Below, piece by piece: positions 41,514 through 53,089 of a stretch of DNA of 64,000 nucleotides (positions are counted from its first letter, which is position 1; each line of letters opens with the position of its first letter). A model generated the notes under the pieces. It saw only the letters and a list, made by a program, of their open reading frames with translations, ran no database searches and had not been told where the DNA came from. A program made the position numbers and the translations under genes. The stretch lies in contig NZ_FOUS01000001.1 of NCBI RefSeq assembly GCF_900114915.1, forward strand, positions 186,001 to 250,000. The letters are read 5' to 3'. The stretch comes from Bradyrhizobium sp. Rc3b (GTDB lineage Bacteria; Pseudomonadota; Alphaproteobacteria; Rhizobiales; Xanthobacteraceae).

Positions 41514-41544
41514 TGCGATGGCCGGAATAAATCCGGCCATCGCA
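41514..41544. repeat. Perfect 13-bp hairpin between infB and rbfA
   Basis: Arms TGCGATGGCCGGA (41514-41526) and TCCGGCCATCGCA (41532-41544) flank an ATAAA loop, 51 bases after the infB stop. No T run follows on the minus strand, so it looks like an mRNA processing or stabilising hairpin inside the operon rather than a full terminator. Confidence 0.65.
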
Positions 41545-41595
41545 CTCCCGCAATTTCAGCTCAAAAAGATCCAGTCGCTTCGGTAAGATTTGGAC

Positions 41596-44304
41596 TTACA
41601 GGGAGCGCTGGATCGTCTCCACGCGATAACACTCGATGACATCGCCTGCGCGCATGTCGTGGTAGTTCTCGAAGGCCATGCCGCATTCCTGACCGGACTG
41701 GACTTCCTTCACTTCGTCCTTGAAGCGCTTCAGCGTCGATAGCTTGCCTTCGTGCACGACGACGTTGTCGCGGATCAGGCGCACATTGGCGCCGCGTTCC
41801 ACGGTGCCATCGGTGACGCGGCAGCCGGCGACCTTGCCGACCTTGGAGATGTTGAAGATCTCCAGGATGGAGGCATTGCCGAGCATGGTTTCGCGCAAGG
41901 TCGGCGCGAGCAGGCCGCTCATCGCCTTCTTCACGTCGTCCACGAGGTCGTAGATGATGTTGTAGTAGCGGATCTCGATGCCGTTGCGCTTGGCGGCCGC
42001 AGCGGCCTCCTTGTTGGCACGAACCGAGAAGCCGATGATCGCGGCGTTGAAGCCTTCGGCCAGCGTCACGTCGGATTCCGAGATGCCGCCGACGCCGGCA
42101 TGCAGGATGCGGGCTGCGACTTCGTCGGTGCCGAGCTTCTCCAGCGAGCCGAGGATCGCTTCCAGCGAGCCCTGCACGTCGGCCTTGATGATCAGCGGGA
42201 ATTCCTTGCGGCCCGCGGTCTTCAATTGCGACATCATCTGCTCGAGCGAGCCGCGCATGCCGGAGATCGAGGCAGCCGCGTTCTCGCGCTTCTGGTGCGC
42301 ACGGTAGCTGGTGACCTGGCGGGCGCGGGCTTCGTTCTCGACCACGGCGAGACGATCGCCGGCTTCCGGCGGACCGTTGAAGCCGAGCACTTCGACCGGC
42401 ACCGAGGGACCTGCTTCCTGCACGGTCTCGCCCTGATCCGAGATCAGCGCGCGGACGCGGCCCATCTCGGCGCCTGCGACGATGATGTCGCCGACCCGGA
42501 GTGTGCCGCGCTGGACCAGCACGGTCGCGACCGGACCGCGGCCGCGGTCGAGCTTGGCCTCGATCACGGTGCCCTCGGCCGGCCGTTCCGAATTGGTCTT
42601 GAGGTCGAGGATGTCGGCCTGGAGCGCGATCATCTCGAGCAGCTTGTCGAGATTGGTCTTGTTCTTGGCGGACACTTCGACGTCGACGACTTCGCCGCCG
42701 AAGGATTCCACCTGCACCTCGTGCTGGAGCAGCTCGGTGCGCACGCGCTCGGGCTTGGCATCGGGCTTGTCGATCTTGTTGATGGCAACGATGATCGGCA
42801 CCCGCGCCGCCTTGGCGTGGTTGATGGCTTCGATCGTCTGCGGCATGACGCCGTCATCGGCCGCAACCACCAGCACGACGATGTCGGTCACCTTGGCGCC
42901 GCGGGCGCGCATCGCGGTGAACGCAGCGTGGCCGGGCGTGTCGATGAAGGTGATCTTCTTGCCGCTTTCGGGCGACAGCACCTGATAGGCGCCGATATGC
43001 TGGGTGATGCCGCCGGCTTCGCCGGAGACGACGTTGGCATGACGGAGCGCGTCGAGCAGCGAGGTCTTGCCGTGGTCGACGTGACCCATGACGGTCACCA
43101 CGGGCGAACGGGTCTCGGTGTCGGTCGAATCGTCGATGGCGTCGAACAGACCCTCTTCAACGTCGGACGCAGCAACGCGCTTGACGGTGTGGCCGAGCTC
43201 TTCGGCAATGAGCTGCGCGGTGTCGGCGTCGATCACGTCGGTGATCTTGTGCATCGCGCCCTGCTTCATCAGCATGCGGATGACGTCGACCGCGCGCTCG
43301 GCCATGCGGTTGGCGAGTTCCTGGATTGTGATCGCTTCCGGAATGACCACCTCGCGGATGAGCTTTTCCTTCGGCTCGTTCGAGGCGTGGCCCTTCAGGC
43401 GCTGGGTACGCCGGCGGAACGAGGCGATCGAACGCTCGCGGACTTCGTCGGCATTGAGCGCGGTGACCACGGTCAGGCGGCCGCGCTCCTTCTGCGGGCC
43501 GGGCTTGTGGGTGGGTTTGGGGGCTACCACGGGACGCGCGGCGCCGCCGGGACCGCGGCGGATCTGGCGCGGACCATCGTCCTCGTCCGGGCCGGCAGCA
43601 ACCGCGGGAGCGCGGCCCAACGGGCCACCTGCCGGTCTCGCTGTGGTCGTTCCCGGGCGCGCGGTCGATGTTCCCGGGCGTGCCGTGGTGGTACCAGGGC
43701 GCGCTGCGGGGGCGCCGGGGCGCGGCGCCGGAGCGGCCGGGGCGGCGGCTGCGGGGCGCGGCGCGGATGCCGGCTGCTCGCCTTCGCCAAAACGCTTCTT
43801 GGCCTCGGTCTCTGCCTTGCGCTTGGCTTCGTCCTCGTGACGGTGACGCTCTTCCTCGGCCTTGCGGCGGGATTCGGCAGCTTCGCGCTCGACGCGTTCA
43901 GCGGCTTCGCGAACAGCGCGGCGCTGGGCCTCTTCCTCGGCCTGGCGGCGCTCTTCGACTTCGCGCACCTTGGCATCGGCCAGCGCGCTGGCGCGGGCGG
44001 AACGTTCGTCCTCGGTCAGCGTACGCAGCACCACGCCGGATCCGGCGTTGCGCGGCGGCGCGGGGCGCGACGGAGCGGGCGTCGGAGTTGGCGCGGCCGG
44101 CGCCGGCTTCGCGACGACCGTGGGAGCCTGCGGTTCGGCACTGCCGTCGATGCGGCGCTTGCCGCGCTTCTCGACCACGACCTGCTTGCTGCGGCCATGG
44201 CTGAAGCTCTGGCGGACAGTGCCCGTTTCGACGCGCGGCTTGAGCGATAGCGTCTTGCTCGGAACGCTCAGCTTCTTGTCGTCAGGGGTCTTGGTATCAA
44301 CCAT
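41596..44304 (-). CDS. infB: Translation initiation factor IF-2
   Basis: The 902-residue GTPase recruits fMet-tRNA to the 30S subunit. The N-terminal third is low-complexity (Ala, Pro, Glu, Arg), including [19 protein letters not shown] repeats around 43650-43700. Then come G1 [19 protein letters not shown]3 DTPGHAAF, and G4 NKID, followed by the C1 and C2 domains. The C-terminal segment ends [12 protein letters not shown]. It sits between ylxR and rbfA in the standard order. Confidence 0.97.
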   Translation of the reverse strand: MVDTKTPDDKKLSVPSKTLSLKPRVETGTVRQSFSHGRSKQVVVEKRGKRRIDGSAEPQAPTVVAKPAPAAPTPTPAPSRPAPPRNAGSGVVLRTLTEDERSARASALADAKVREVEERRQAEEEAQRRAVREAAERVEREAAESRRKAEEERHRHEDEAKRKAETEAKKRFGEGEQPASAPRPAAAAPAAPAPRPGAPAARPGTTTARPGTSTARPGTTTARPAGGPLGRAPAVAAGPDEDDGPRQIRRGPGGAARPVVAPKPTHKPGPQKERGRLTVVTALNADEVRERSIASFRRRTQRLKGHASNEPKEKLIREVVIPEAITIQELANRMAERAVDVIRMLMKQGAMHKITDVIDADTAQLIAEELGHTVKRVAASDVEEGLFDAIDDSTDTETRSPVVTVMGHVDHGKTSLLDALRHANVVSGEAGGITQHIGAYQVLSPESGKKITFIDTPGHAAFTAMRARGAKVTDIVVLVVAADDGVMPQTIEAINHAKAARVPIIVAINKIDKPDAKPERVRTELLQHEVQVESFGGEVVDVEVSAKNKTNLDKLLEMIALQADILDLKTNSERPAEGTVIEAKLDRGRGPVATVLVQRGTLRVGDIIVAGAEMGRVRALISDQGETVQEAGPSVPVEVLGFNGPPEAGDRLAVVENEARARQVTSYRAHQKRENAAASISGMRGSLEQMMSQLKTAGRKEFPLIIKADVQGSLEAILGSLEKLGTDEVAARILHAGVGGISESDVTLAEGFNAAIIGFSVRANKEAAAAAKRNGIEIRYYNIIYDLVDDVKKAMSGLLAPTLRETMLGNASILEIFNISKVGKVAGCRVTDGTVERGANVRLIRDNVVVHEGKLSTLKRFKDEVKEVQSGQECGMAFENYHDMRAGDVIECYRVETIQRSL

Positions 44305-44373
44305 TCAGCAGTCCTAATCCTGATTTATCAGTGTTGTGCGTTGCCGCACCGTCCTATCGGGTCGTCGTATCTC

Positions 44374-45057
44374 TCAGAAATCCTGGCCGGGCTTTTCGGC
44401 AGTCTTGTCAGCGTCCGCCATCCGGTATCGGACCAGCATCTGGCTACGTGACAGGAATGACTTGCTCGCCGGGCCCGCGAGCAGGGCAGCATGTATCACA
44501 TTTGACCGGGTCAGTGCCAAATCCAATTCTAACGATTTCAACGCGGTGACGACGGGAATCTGCGGCTTGGCGCCGCGATTTCCGGCATTTTGACGCGCCA
44601 GCATGTCCAATTTGCGGATTCCGTCCGCGGCCCCGTCGCTGGCGTGGATCAGGACCCCGGCCGTGCCTTCCCGAAGGGCGCTTTCGACCTTGCCGAAGCC
44701 GGCCACGACCTGACCCGCTTTGGCGGCGATCCCAAGGGCTTCCGTCACGCTCCGAACCAGGAGCGCCTCGATATCGGCAGGAAGCGTCTGAGGGATGCGC
44801 AGCTCGCGCTTGAAGGCCTTGCTAAATTGGTGACGCCGGACGGCTTCCGCAACCACCCCGCGTGAGGCGGTGAGCCACATGCCGCGTCCGGGCAGCTTGC
44901 GCTTGAGATCTGGAACTACGTCGCCTTGCGGCGAAATGACGAAGCGGATCAGCTCGTCGATCGGGCGGACCTGCCGACTGACCGCGCACATCCGCATGGT
45001 CGCGGACCTTTCGGTCCGCGGGCCATGGTCGAGTTCGGGATCAGTATCGGTGAGCAT
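44374..45057 (-). CDS. YlxR/YlxQ fusion: RNA-binding protein with DUF448 and L7Ae-like domains
   Basis: The 227-residue protein has the YlxR (DUF448) fold in its first 100 residues, with RMCAVSRQVRPIDELIRFV and PGRGMWLTASRGVVAEA. A ribosomal L7Ae/L30e-like domain occupies about residues 105-200 (LLVRSVTEALGIAAKAGQVVAGFGKVESAL), equivalent to YlxQ of Firmicutes. The two are separate genes in Bacillus but joined here, as is common in alphaproteobacteria. It lies between nusA and infB. An RNA-binding role is inferred from the folds. Confidence 0.9.
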   Translation of the reverse strand: MLTDTDPELDHGPRTERSATMRMCAVSRQVRPIDELIRFVISPQGDVVPDLKRKLPGRGMWLTASRGVVAEAVRRHQFSKAFKRELRIPQTLPADIEALLVRSVTEALGIAAKAGQVVAGFGKVESALREGTAGVLIHASDGAADGIRKLDMLARQNAGNRGAKPQIPVVTALKSLELDLALTRSNVIHAALLAGPASKSFLSRSQMLVRYRMADADKTAEKPGQDF

Positions 45058-45080
45058 CCGGGCGACATTCTCCTTTGCCC

Positions 45081-46691
<1,611 letters not shown>

Positions 46692-46693
46692 GG

Positions 46694-47473
<780 letters not shown>

Positions 47474-47563
47474 TTAAGGCTTGGTTACGATTTTCAAAGC
47501 CCGCTTCGGAACTTCCCGACAGCGCGTCGGGCCGCATCTTCCGCCAAGCCGCGTTCGGGTAAT

Positions 47564-47592
47564 AAAAAAGAGCGGGTCCTTTCGGGCCCACT
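47564..47592 (-). terminator. Intrinsic terminator in the rimP leader, possible attenuator
   Basis: On the minus strand GAGTGGG pairs with CCCGCTC (one G-U), capped by a CC-GAAA-GG tetraloop, and the stem is followed by CTTTTTTATT. This is the best terminator in the window, yet it lies upstream of rimP and downstream of the predicted promoter, so it should make most transcripts abort unless antitermination occurs. Confidence 0.75.
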
Positions 47593-47630
47593 CTCACTAC
47601 GCGGATCGTATGAGAAGATGAATTGGCGCT

Positions 47631-47659
47631 GATATAGCGCTTTCTGTCCTCCCGGACAA
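47631..47659 (-). promoter_or_regulatory. Predicted sigma-70 promoter of the rimP-nusA operon
   Basis: The minus strand has TTGTCC (47654-47659), a 17-base spacer and TATATC (47631-47636). A start near 47624 would give about 30 nucleotides before the leader terminator. Confidence 0.5.
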
Positions 47660-47811
47660 GGCCCATCGCGGGCCAGACGGGGCTTTTTGCGCCCGATTCG
47701 CGGCGCCCCGGGCCTAACGCTTCCTTCACCTCGGGGGGCTAAATTCCCTGATTGTGGGGCGGCTTGGACCAAGGGCGCGCCCGCGGCGTGCCCCCTACGA
47801 GTTGCGTTTTC

Positions 47812-48894
47812 ATGACCGTTGCCACGTCGCTCATTCCCGGACTGGACGATATCGTCAAACGCGGCGATCCGCGGCGACGCGGCGAAATCGCGCGCGCCAT
47901 CTCCGAGCTGTTCTTCCAGGATTCCGCCAATCTTCGGCCCGAGCTCATCGATCTCTTCGACAACCTCCTGATCGATCTCGTCCCGCATGCGGAGCTTGCC
48001 TCGCGCGTCGACCTCGCCGAGCGCTTCTCGCACCTGAACAACGCGCCGCCGCATCTGGTCAATCAACTCGCGCGCGAGAACGAGATCATGGTGGCCGGCC
48101 CCGTGCTGCGCCGCTCGCCCGTGCTCGATGATGCCGCGCTCGTCGAGATTGCGCGGTTGAAGGGCCAGGGACATTTGCTTGCGATGACGGAGCGCCCGGC
48201 TTTGTCTCCCGTCATCACCGACGTGCTGGTGGAGCGCGGCGATCGCGACGTGGTGCGCCGCGCCGCGGGCAATGCCGGTGCGGTGTTCTCGCCTGGCAGC
48301 TATTCCGAGCTGATCAAGCGTGCGGCGCAGGACGGTGTGCTGACGCTCAAGATCGGCCAGCGTCGTGATCTCTCGGGCGAGAACCTGAAACAGCTTCTCG
48401 ACGGCACGCTCGACGTCATCCGCCGCCGGCTCTCCAGCGTGGTCAATCCCGCGCGCCAGGTCGAGATCAAGCGCGCGATGGTGGCCATCGAGGAGGCCGC
48501 GCTGCCGCCGGGACCGCGGCGCGATTTCTCCGCAGCCCAGCGCACGGTGCTCAACCTGCATCGCGAGGGCCATCTCGGCGAGAGCGCACTGCTCGGCTTC
48601 GCCAAGGCGAACAAATACGAGGAATCGATCGCCTCGCTTTCGGCGATGTCCGGCGTTCGCCTCTCTGTGCTCGACCGCCTGATCGCAGGCGACCGCTACG
48701 ACCCGATCCTCATTCTCGGCCGCGTGCTGAATCTCGGCTGGCCCACGGTGCGCGCGCTCATCCTGCTCTGGTACGGTCCGCATCGCACGCCGGCCGATGC
48801 CGATATCGAGGCCGCGCGCGTGAACTTCACGCGCCTGATGCCGACGACCGCCGAGCGCGTCGTCAATTTCTGGCGCAACCGGCAGACGATCTAG
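47812..48894 (+). CDS. DUF2336 family protein
   Basis: The protein of about 360 residues belongs to a family largely restricted to alphaproteobacteria, and its function is unknown. It is helical and HEAT-like in pattern, with repeated segments such as RRGEIARAISELFF and DDAALVEIARL, and a conserved mid-part NAGAVFSPGSYSELIKRAAQDG. No catalytic motif is visible. The ATG at 47812 (MTVATSLIPGLDD) is preferred over an upstream ATG at 47752 because family members start there. Its stop codon shares the bases CTAG with the stop of the convergent trmB gene. Confidence 0.82.
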   Translation: MTVATSLIPGLDDIVKRGDPRRRGEIARAISELFFQDSANLRPELIDLFDNLLIDLVPHAELASRVDLAERFSHLNNAPPHLVNQLARENEIMVAGPVLRRSPVLDDAALVEIARLKGQGHLLAMTERPALSPVITDVLVERGDRDVVRRAAGNAGAVFSPGSYSELIKRAAQDGVLTLKIGQRRDLSGENLKQLLDGTLDVIRRRLSSVVNPARQVEIKRAMVAIEEAALPPGPRRDFSAAQRTVLNLHREGHLGESALLGFAKANKYEESIASLSAMSGVRLSVLDRLIAGDRYDPILILGRVLNLGWPTVRALILLWYGPHRTPADADIEAARVNFTRLMPTTAERVVNFWRNRQTI

Positions 48895-49601
48895 AGTCGT
48901 CTGAACCGCAAATACGCAGCCTTCCGTCCTTCGCGCGCGGCCTTCCGGCCGTAGCGCGTCATGGTGTAGCCCGCCCACGGCTGCCTGAAATCGTCGGAGC
49001 GTTCGGCCAGCCAGACGAAATCCTGCGAACGCGCAAGATGCGACAGCGTCCAGGCGCAGTAATCGTCGATGTCGCAGACGAAGCGGAATTCGCCGTTCGG
49101 CTTCAGCACGCGCGCCATCGCGGCGATCGTCCTGTCCTGGACGAAGCGCCGTTTCCAGTGCCGCCGCTTCGGCCAGGGATCGGGATGGATCAGGTCGATC
49201 CGCGACAGCGATGCCTTGGGCAGCCAGGCCAGCAGCTCGGCGGCATCGCCCGCGAACAGGCGGATGTTGCCGATGTTGGCGGCCTCGATCTGCGCGAGGA
49301 TCTTGGCCATGCCGTTGACATAGGGCTCGCAGCCGATGAAGCCTGTCGTGGCGAAGCTCTGGGCCTCGGCCGCGAGATGCTCGCCGCCGCCGAAGCCGAT
49401 CTCGAGCCGCACGTCTTCGGTCGCGGAGCCGAAGATCTCGCTTGCATCCGCCGGCGCCTCGCCGTCGATGTCGAGCGCCAGATGCGGCAGCAGTTGACCG
49501 ATCAGCTCGGCCTGATGCTGCCTGAGCTTGTGCCCCTTGCGGCGTCCGAAGAACGCGCGCTCGCTGTCATCGCGACCGGGCTCCGATTTGCGCTCGCTCA
49601 T
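48891..49601 (-). CDS. trmB: tRNA (guanine-N7-)-methyltransferase
   Basis: The 236-residue enzyme makes m7G46 in tRNA. The SAM motif is RLEIGFGGGEHLAAEA, and HPDPWPKRRHWKRRFV is the signature substrate-binding block. The ATG overlaps the stop of the upstream M20 peptidase gene by four bases (ATGA), so translation is coupled. Its 3' end overlaps the DUF2336 gene tail-to-tail by four bases. Confidence 0.95.
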   Translation of the reverse strand: MSERKSEPGRDDSERAFFGRRKGHKLRQHQAELIGQLLPHLALDIDGEAPADASEIFGSATEDVRLEIGFGGGEHLAAEAQSFATTGFIGCEPYVNGMAKILAQIEAANIGNIRLFAGDAAELLAWLPKASLSRIDLIHPDPWPKRRHWKRRFVQDRTIAAMARVLKPNGEFRFVCDIDDYCAWTLSHLARSQDFVWLAERSDDFRQPWAGYTMTRYGRKAAREGRKAAYLRFRRL

Positions 49602-50725
49602 CGCAGCGTCTGGTACAGGCGGTGGAGCAGCCGCGCGCGCGGCGCGAGCGACGAGATATGGAGCTGCTCATAGTGAGTGTGCGCGCCCTTGCCGTCGACG
49701 CCGAGGCCGTCGAGCGTTGCGGTATGGGCCGCGGTGAAATTGCCGTCCGAGCCGCCGCCGGTGTGGGTGTCGACCAGATCGAAGCCGATCTCGCCGGCGA
49801 GTGTCTTCGCGTGCTCGTACAGCGAGGCGCCTGCGTTGCTCTTTTCGTAGGGCGGACGGTTGAGCTCGCCGGTGACGGTGACGGTGACGCCGTCGGTCTT
49901 CGACGTCAGCCCAAGGATCTTGCCGACGAACTCCTCGGCGTCCTTGAGGCTCAGCACGCGCAGATCGACCTCGGCATAGGCCGCTTCCGGCGTGACGTTG
50001 GGGCGCGTGCCGCCACGCACCACGCCGACATTGACGCTCACGCCGCGTGTCAGGTCGTTCATCCCTTCCAGGGCGAGGATGACGTTGCCAAGCTCGCGCA
50101 CGGCGCTGCGGCCGTCTTCCGGCCGCGAGCCGGCATGCGCGGGCACGCCCTTGATGAACACCTTGAAGCGTCCGACGCCCTTGCGCCCGGTGACGATCTT
50201 GCCGCCGTCGCGCGCCGGCTCCGTCACCAGCACGTATTTGGCCCTGCGCCCTTCTGTCTCGATGAGTGCGCGCGAGGTGGGACTTCCGATCTCCTCGTCG
50301 GAGGTGAACAAATGCGTGATGCCGAGCGGCGAGCGATCGGCTGTGGCACACAGCGCGGCAAACGCGTGATGGGCGATGTAGGCGCCGCCCTTCATGTCGT
50401 AGATGCCGGGACCGTACGCGACGTCGCCTTCGACCTTGAACGGCAGACGTTCGATGAATCCCATGGGATGGACGGTATCGAGGTGGCTCAGCACCAGGAT
50501 GCCCGGCCGGTCCTGCCCCCAATTCGAGCGCGCCATGAGATGATCGCCGCAACCATCGACGCCGGCGACGCGTTCGAGCGTGACAGGCAGATCGCGGTAC
50601 TGCTCCGCGACCATTGAGATCAGCCTGTTGACCTGTTCGGGCGCTTCCGTCGGCGTCTCGACCTCCACCCAGCGGCGGATGCCATCGAGAATAGTTTGGG
50701 AATCGAACCAATTGGAGCTGGCCAT
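49598..50725 (-). CDS. M20 family metallopeptidase (carboxypeptidase G2-like)
   Basis: The roughly 375-residue dinuclear zinc amidohydrolase has metal ligands in LSHLDTVHPMG and GPGIYDMKGG, the catalytic Glu pair in SDEEIGSPTSR, and the last ligand His in LHISSLAPR. A lid domain lies between. It may cleave Glu- or amino-acid-conjugated amides, but the substrate is unknown. The ATG at 50725 (MASSNWFDSQ) was chosen; two ATGs at 50752 and 50755 are alternatives. It directly precedes trmB and overlaps it. Confidence 0.87.
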   Translation of the reverse strand: MASSNWFDSQTILDGIRRWVEVETPTEAPEQVNRLISMVAEQYRDLPVTLERVAGVDGCGDHLMARSNWGQDRPGILVLSHLDTVHPMGFIERLPFKVEGDVAYGPGIYDMKGGAYIAHHAFAALCATADRSPLGITHLFTSDEEIGSPTSRALIETEGRRAKYVLVTEPARDGGKIVTGRKGVGRFKVFIKGVPAHAGSRPEDGRSAVRELGNVILALEGMNDLTRGVSVNVGVVRGGTRPNVTPEAAYAEVDLRVLSLKDAEEFVGKILGLTSKTDGVTVTVTGELNRPPYEKSNAGASLYEHAKTLAGEIGFDLVDTHTGGGSDGNFTAAHTATLDGLGVDGKGAHTHYEQLHISSLAPRARLLHRLYQTLR

Positions 50726-50840
50726 GGACGCATCTGTGCCTTTGAATCGCATCATCGAAGCGGACGCGCATCAAAGCGCGGCCACAAATGACGACATAGG
50801 CCAGATTTGACGCCGTCTCAAATCGCCATTGAGCTGGCGA

Positions 50841-51254
50841 TCAGCGCTTGTCGGGACCTTCGCGAGCCGCAATCTGCTCGACGAGATCGACGATCGAGCG
50901 GCGCATCTTCGAATCGGTAATTCGCGTGAACGCCTTGGTCAGTGCAAGTCCTTCGGACGTCGCGAGAAAGTCCGACACATAGGAAGGCGAGGCGCCTTCG
51001 CTGAAGCCATCCGGACCCGGCACGCCGCTCGGGCCGCCCTCGAACAGGAACGACACCGGCACCTGGAGAATTTCGGCGATCTGCTGGATGCGGCTCGCAC
51101 CGACCCGGTTCGTGCCCTTCTCGTATTTCTGGATCTGCTGGAAAGTCAGGCCCAAAGCTTCACCGAGCTTTTCCTGGCTCATGCCCAACATGATGCGGCG
51201 CATACGCACGCGACTGCCGACATATTTGTCAACAGGGTTGGGCGCTTTCGACAT
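50841..51254 (-). CDS. XRE-family helix-turn-helix regulator
   Basis: This 137-residue protein has an N-terminal Cro/CI-type DNA-binding domain: RVRMRRIMLGMSQEKLGEALGLTFQQIQKYEKGTNRVGASRIQQIAEIL. A conserved C-terminal segment, KAFTRITDSKMRRSIVDLVEQIA, follows a flexible Gly/Pro linker. Closely similar proteins occur throughout Rhizobiales near lnt and metK. The target genes are not predictable from sequence. It follows lnt in the same direction after 221 bases. Confidence 0.9.
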   Translation of the reverse strand: MSKAPNPVDKYVGSRVRMRRIMLGMSQEKLGEALGLTFQQIQKYEKGTNRVGASRIQQIAEILQVPVSFLFEGGPSGVPGPDGFSEGASPSYVSDFLATSEGLALTKAFTRITDSKMRRSIVDLVEQIAAREGPDKR

Positions 51255-51475
51255 TTCCTCAGCCCTCCAAACACCACCTTCAGCGCAATCAACTGGAGTG
51301 CCTCAGGTGCAAGCATCGTCAAATCAGACCCTCTTATTGGGAAACATTGCGGAGAAATTTAGCAATGCCCACTGTCTTTTGCAGCCGGTGCAGAATGGGG
51401 AGCCCATGTGCAGTCTGTCAACCGTGGGACTACGGTTGTCAAAAGTTTCCGGCCGCCTCCGCGGCGACGGCGCGA

Positions 51476-53089
51476 TCAGGCCTTCCGCTTGGTGACACGT
51501 CGGCGGACCGCTAGAATCACGGCCAGCGCGACGAGCATGGCGGCCGGCACATCGCCAACCCGCGCATAGACGGTCGGTGATATCGCGGCAGGCAGGCTTG
51601 CATCCAAAATGCCTTCGATGCCGAGACCGAGGCTGGCGACGGTGCGGCCCATTGGATCGATCACCGCAGAGATACCGGTATTGGCAGAGCGGACCAGCGG
51701 CAATCCCAGCTCGATCGCGCGCATGCGCGACTGCTCCAGATGCTGATAGGGGCCGGTCGAGATGCCGAACCAACCGTCATTGGTGAGGTTCACGATCCAG
51801 CCCGGACGTTCGTTGCGTCCAGCCACCTCGCCGGGAAAGATTGCCTCGTAACAGATCAGCGGTAGCGCGGGCGGCGCGCCGGGCACCTGCAGCGCATGCC
51901 GCACCGTGCCGGGAATGAAGCCGCCGCGCACACGCGTCAGTTGCTCGAAGCCGAGCTTCTCCATCAGTGCCTGGTAGGGAAGAAATTCTCCGAACGGCAC
52001 CAAATGCAACTTGTCGTACACTGCGAGCACGCTGCCGTCGTGATCGATGACGTAGATCGAATTATAGGCACGCGTGATCGGCGTGCCGCGCGGCAGGTCG
52101 GGCGCGCGGACCGACCCCGTGATCAGCACCGTGCCCTTGGGCAGAAGATCGGCGATCTGTGCCATCGCGTCGGCTTCGCGGGTCAGGAAGAACGGAAATG
52201 CGGATTCCGGCCAGATCAGGATGGTGGCATCGCGCACGCCGGTCGATTGCGGGCCGGAGGCGCGGTCCGACAGCGCCAAATATTTTTTCATCACCTCCGA
52301 CTTGGCGGCGTAATTGAATTTGGCGTCCTGCTGCAGGTTCGGCTGCATCAGGCGCAGCTTGGCGCCTGAGACCATCGTGGTCGGATGCAGCGACAGGCGG
52401 ATCGCGCCGAAGATGCTCATGACAAGCAGGAGCGCGATTGCAGCCGCCGGCGCCCGCCACGCCAGGCGGCGATCGGGCGTGCGGTCGATCAGCGTCGCGG
52501 GGCTCGCGAAGATCGCAACCGTCAGGAACGTCATGCCCCACAGGCCGACCAGCGAGGCCGTCTGCGCCAGCGGCAGCGGCTCGGACAGCGCATAGCCGAA
52601 CGCGTTCCAGGGAAAGCCGGTCAGCAGGTGGCCGCGCAGCCATTCGCTGATTGTGAGGCTTGCCGCAAGTGCAAGCACGCGGGTGGCGTTCTTGGTCCAG
52701 AGCAGGCGCGCCAGCGCAAAGCCGATCGCCGTGAAGATGGACAGATAGGCCGGCAGGCCGAGCACGGCGAACGGCGTCAGCCAGGCGAACACGTCGGCCT
52801 CGACGAAGAAGGCGTAGCCGATCCAATAGAGGCCTGGGACGAAATAGCCGAGCCCGAACCAGTAGCCGGTCAGCGCCGCGGCGGGGACGCCGCGATAGCG
52901 TCCGGCGCCGGCGCCGTCGATCAGCCAGACCAGCACCGGGAAGGTGATGAACAGCACCGGGAAGAGGTTGAACGGCGCGAGCGCCAGCACCGACAGCGCT
53001 CCGCACCCCATGGCGATGACGGCGCGTTTCCATCCCCAGGCAAGGATGATGGCAAGCGCAATCTGCCGAAGTCGCTGGAACGGGCTCAC
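51476..53089 (-). CDS. lnt: Apolipoprotein N-acyltransferase
   Basis: The 537-residue inner-membrane enzyme adds the third acyl chain to lipoproteins. The N-terminal half holds about seven hydrophobic helices, and the C-terminal half is a nitrilase domain with the catalytic Glu in WPESAFPFF, Lys in YDKLHLVPFGE and Cys in PLICYEAIFPG. The start is a GTG that overlaps the corC stop (GTGA), giving coupled translation. A further hydrophobic helix lies near the C-terminus. Confidence 0.95.
   Translation of the reverse strand: MSPFQRLRQIALAIILAWGWKRAVIAMGCGALSVLALAPFNLFPVLFITFPVLVWLIDGAGAGRYRGVPAAALTGYWFGLGYFVPGLYWIGYAFFVEADVFAWLTPFAVLGLPAYLSIFTAIGFALARLLWTKNATRVLALAASLTISEWLRGHLLTGFPWNAFGYALSEPLPLAQTASLVGLWGMTFLTVAIFASPATLIDRTPDRRLAWRAPAAAIALLLVMSIFGAIRLSLHPTTMVSGAKLRLMQPNLQQDAKFNYAAKSEVMKKYLALSDRASGPQSTGVRDATILIWPESAFPFFLTREADAMAQIADLLPKGTVLITGSVRAPDLPRGTPITRAYNSIYVIDHDGSVLAVYDKLHLVPFGEFLPYQALMEKLGFEQLTRVRGGFIPGTVRHALQVPGAPPALPLICYEAIFPGEVAGRNERPGWIVNLTNDGWFGISTGPYQHLEQSRMRAIELGLPLVRSANTGISAVIDPMGRTVASLGLGIEGILDASLPAAISPTVYARVGDVPAAMLVALAVILAVRRRVTKRKA

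Noticed and set aside
43620..43720. Short tandem repeat in infB as a mobile or regulatory repeat
   Set aside because: It encodes the ARPGT-type low-complexity linker of IF-2 in frame, a normal feature of the N-terminal region.
47593..47811. tRNA-fMet gene upstream of rimP, as in Escherichia coli
   Set aside because: I searched the minus strand for acceptor, anticodon and T-loop elements (GGTTCAAATC) and found none.
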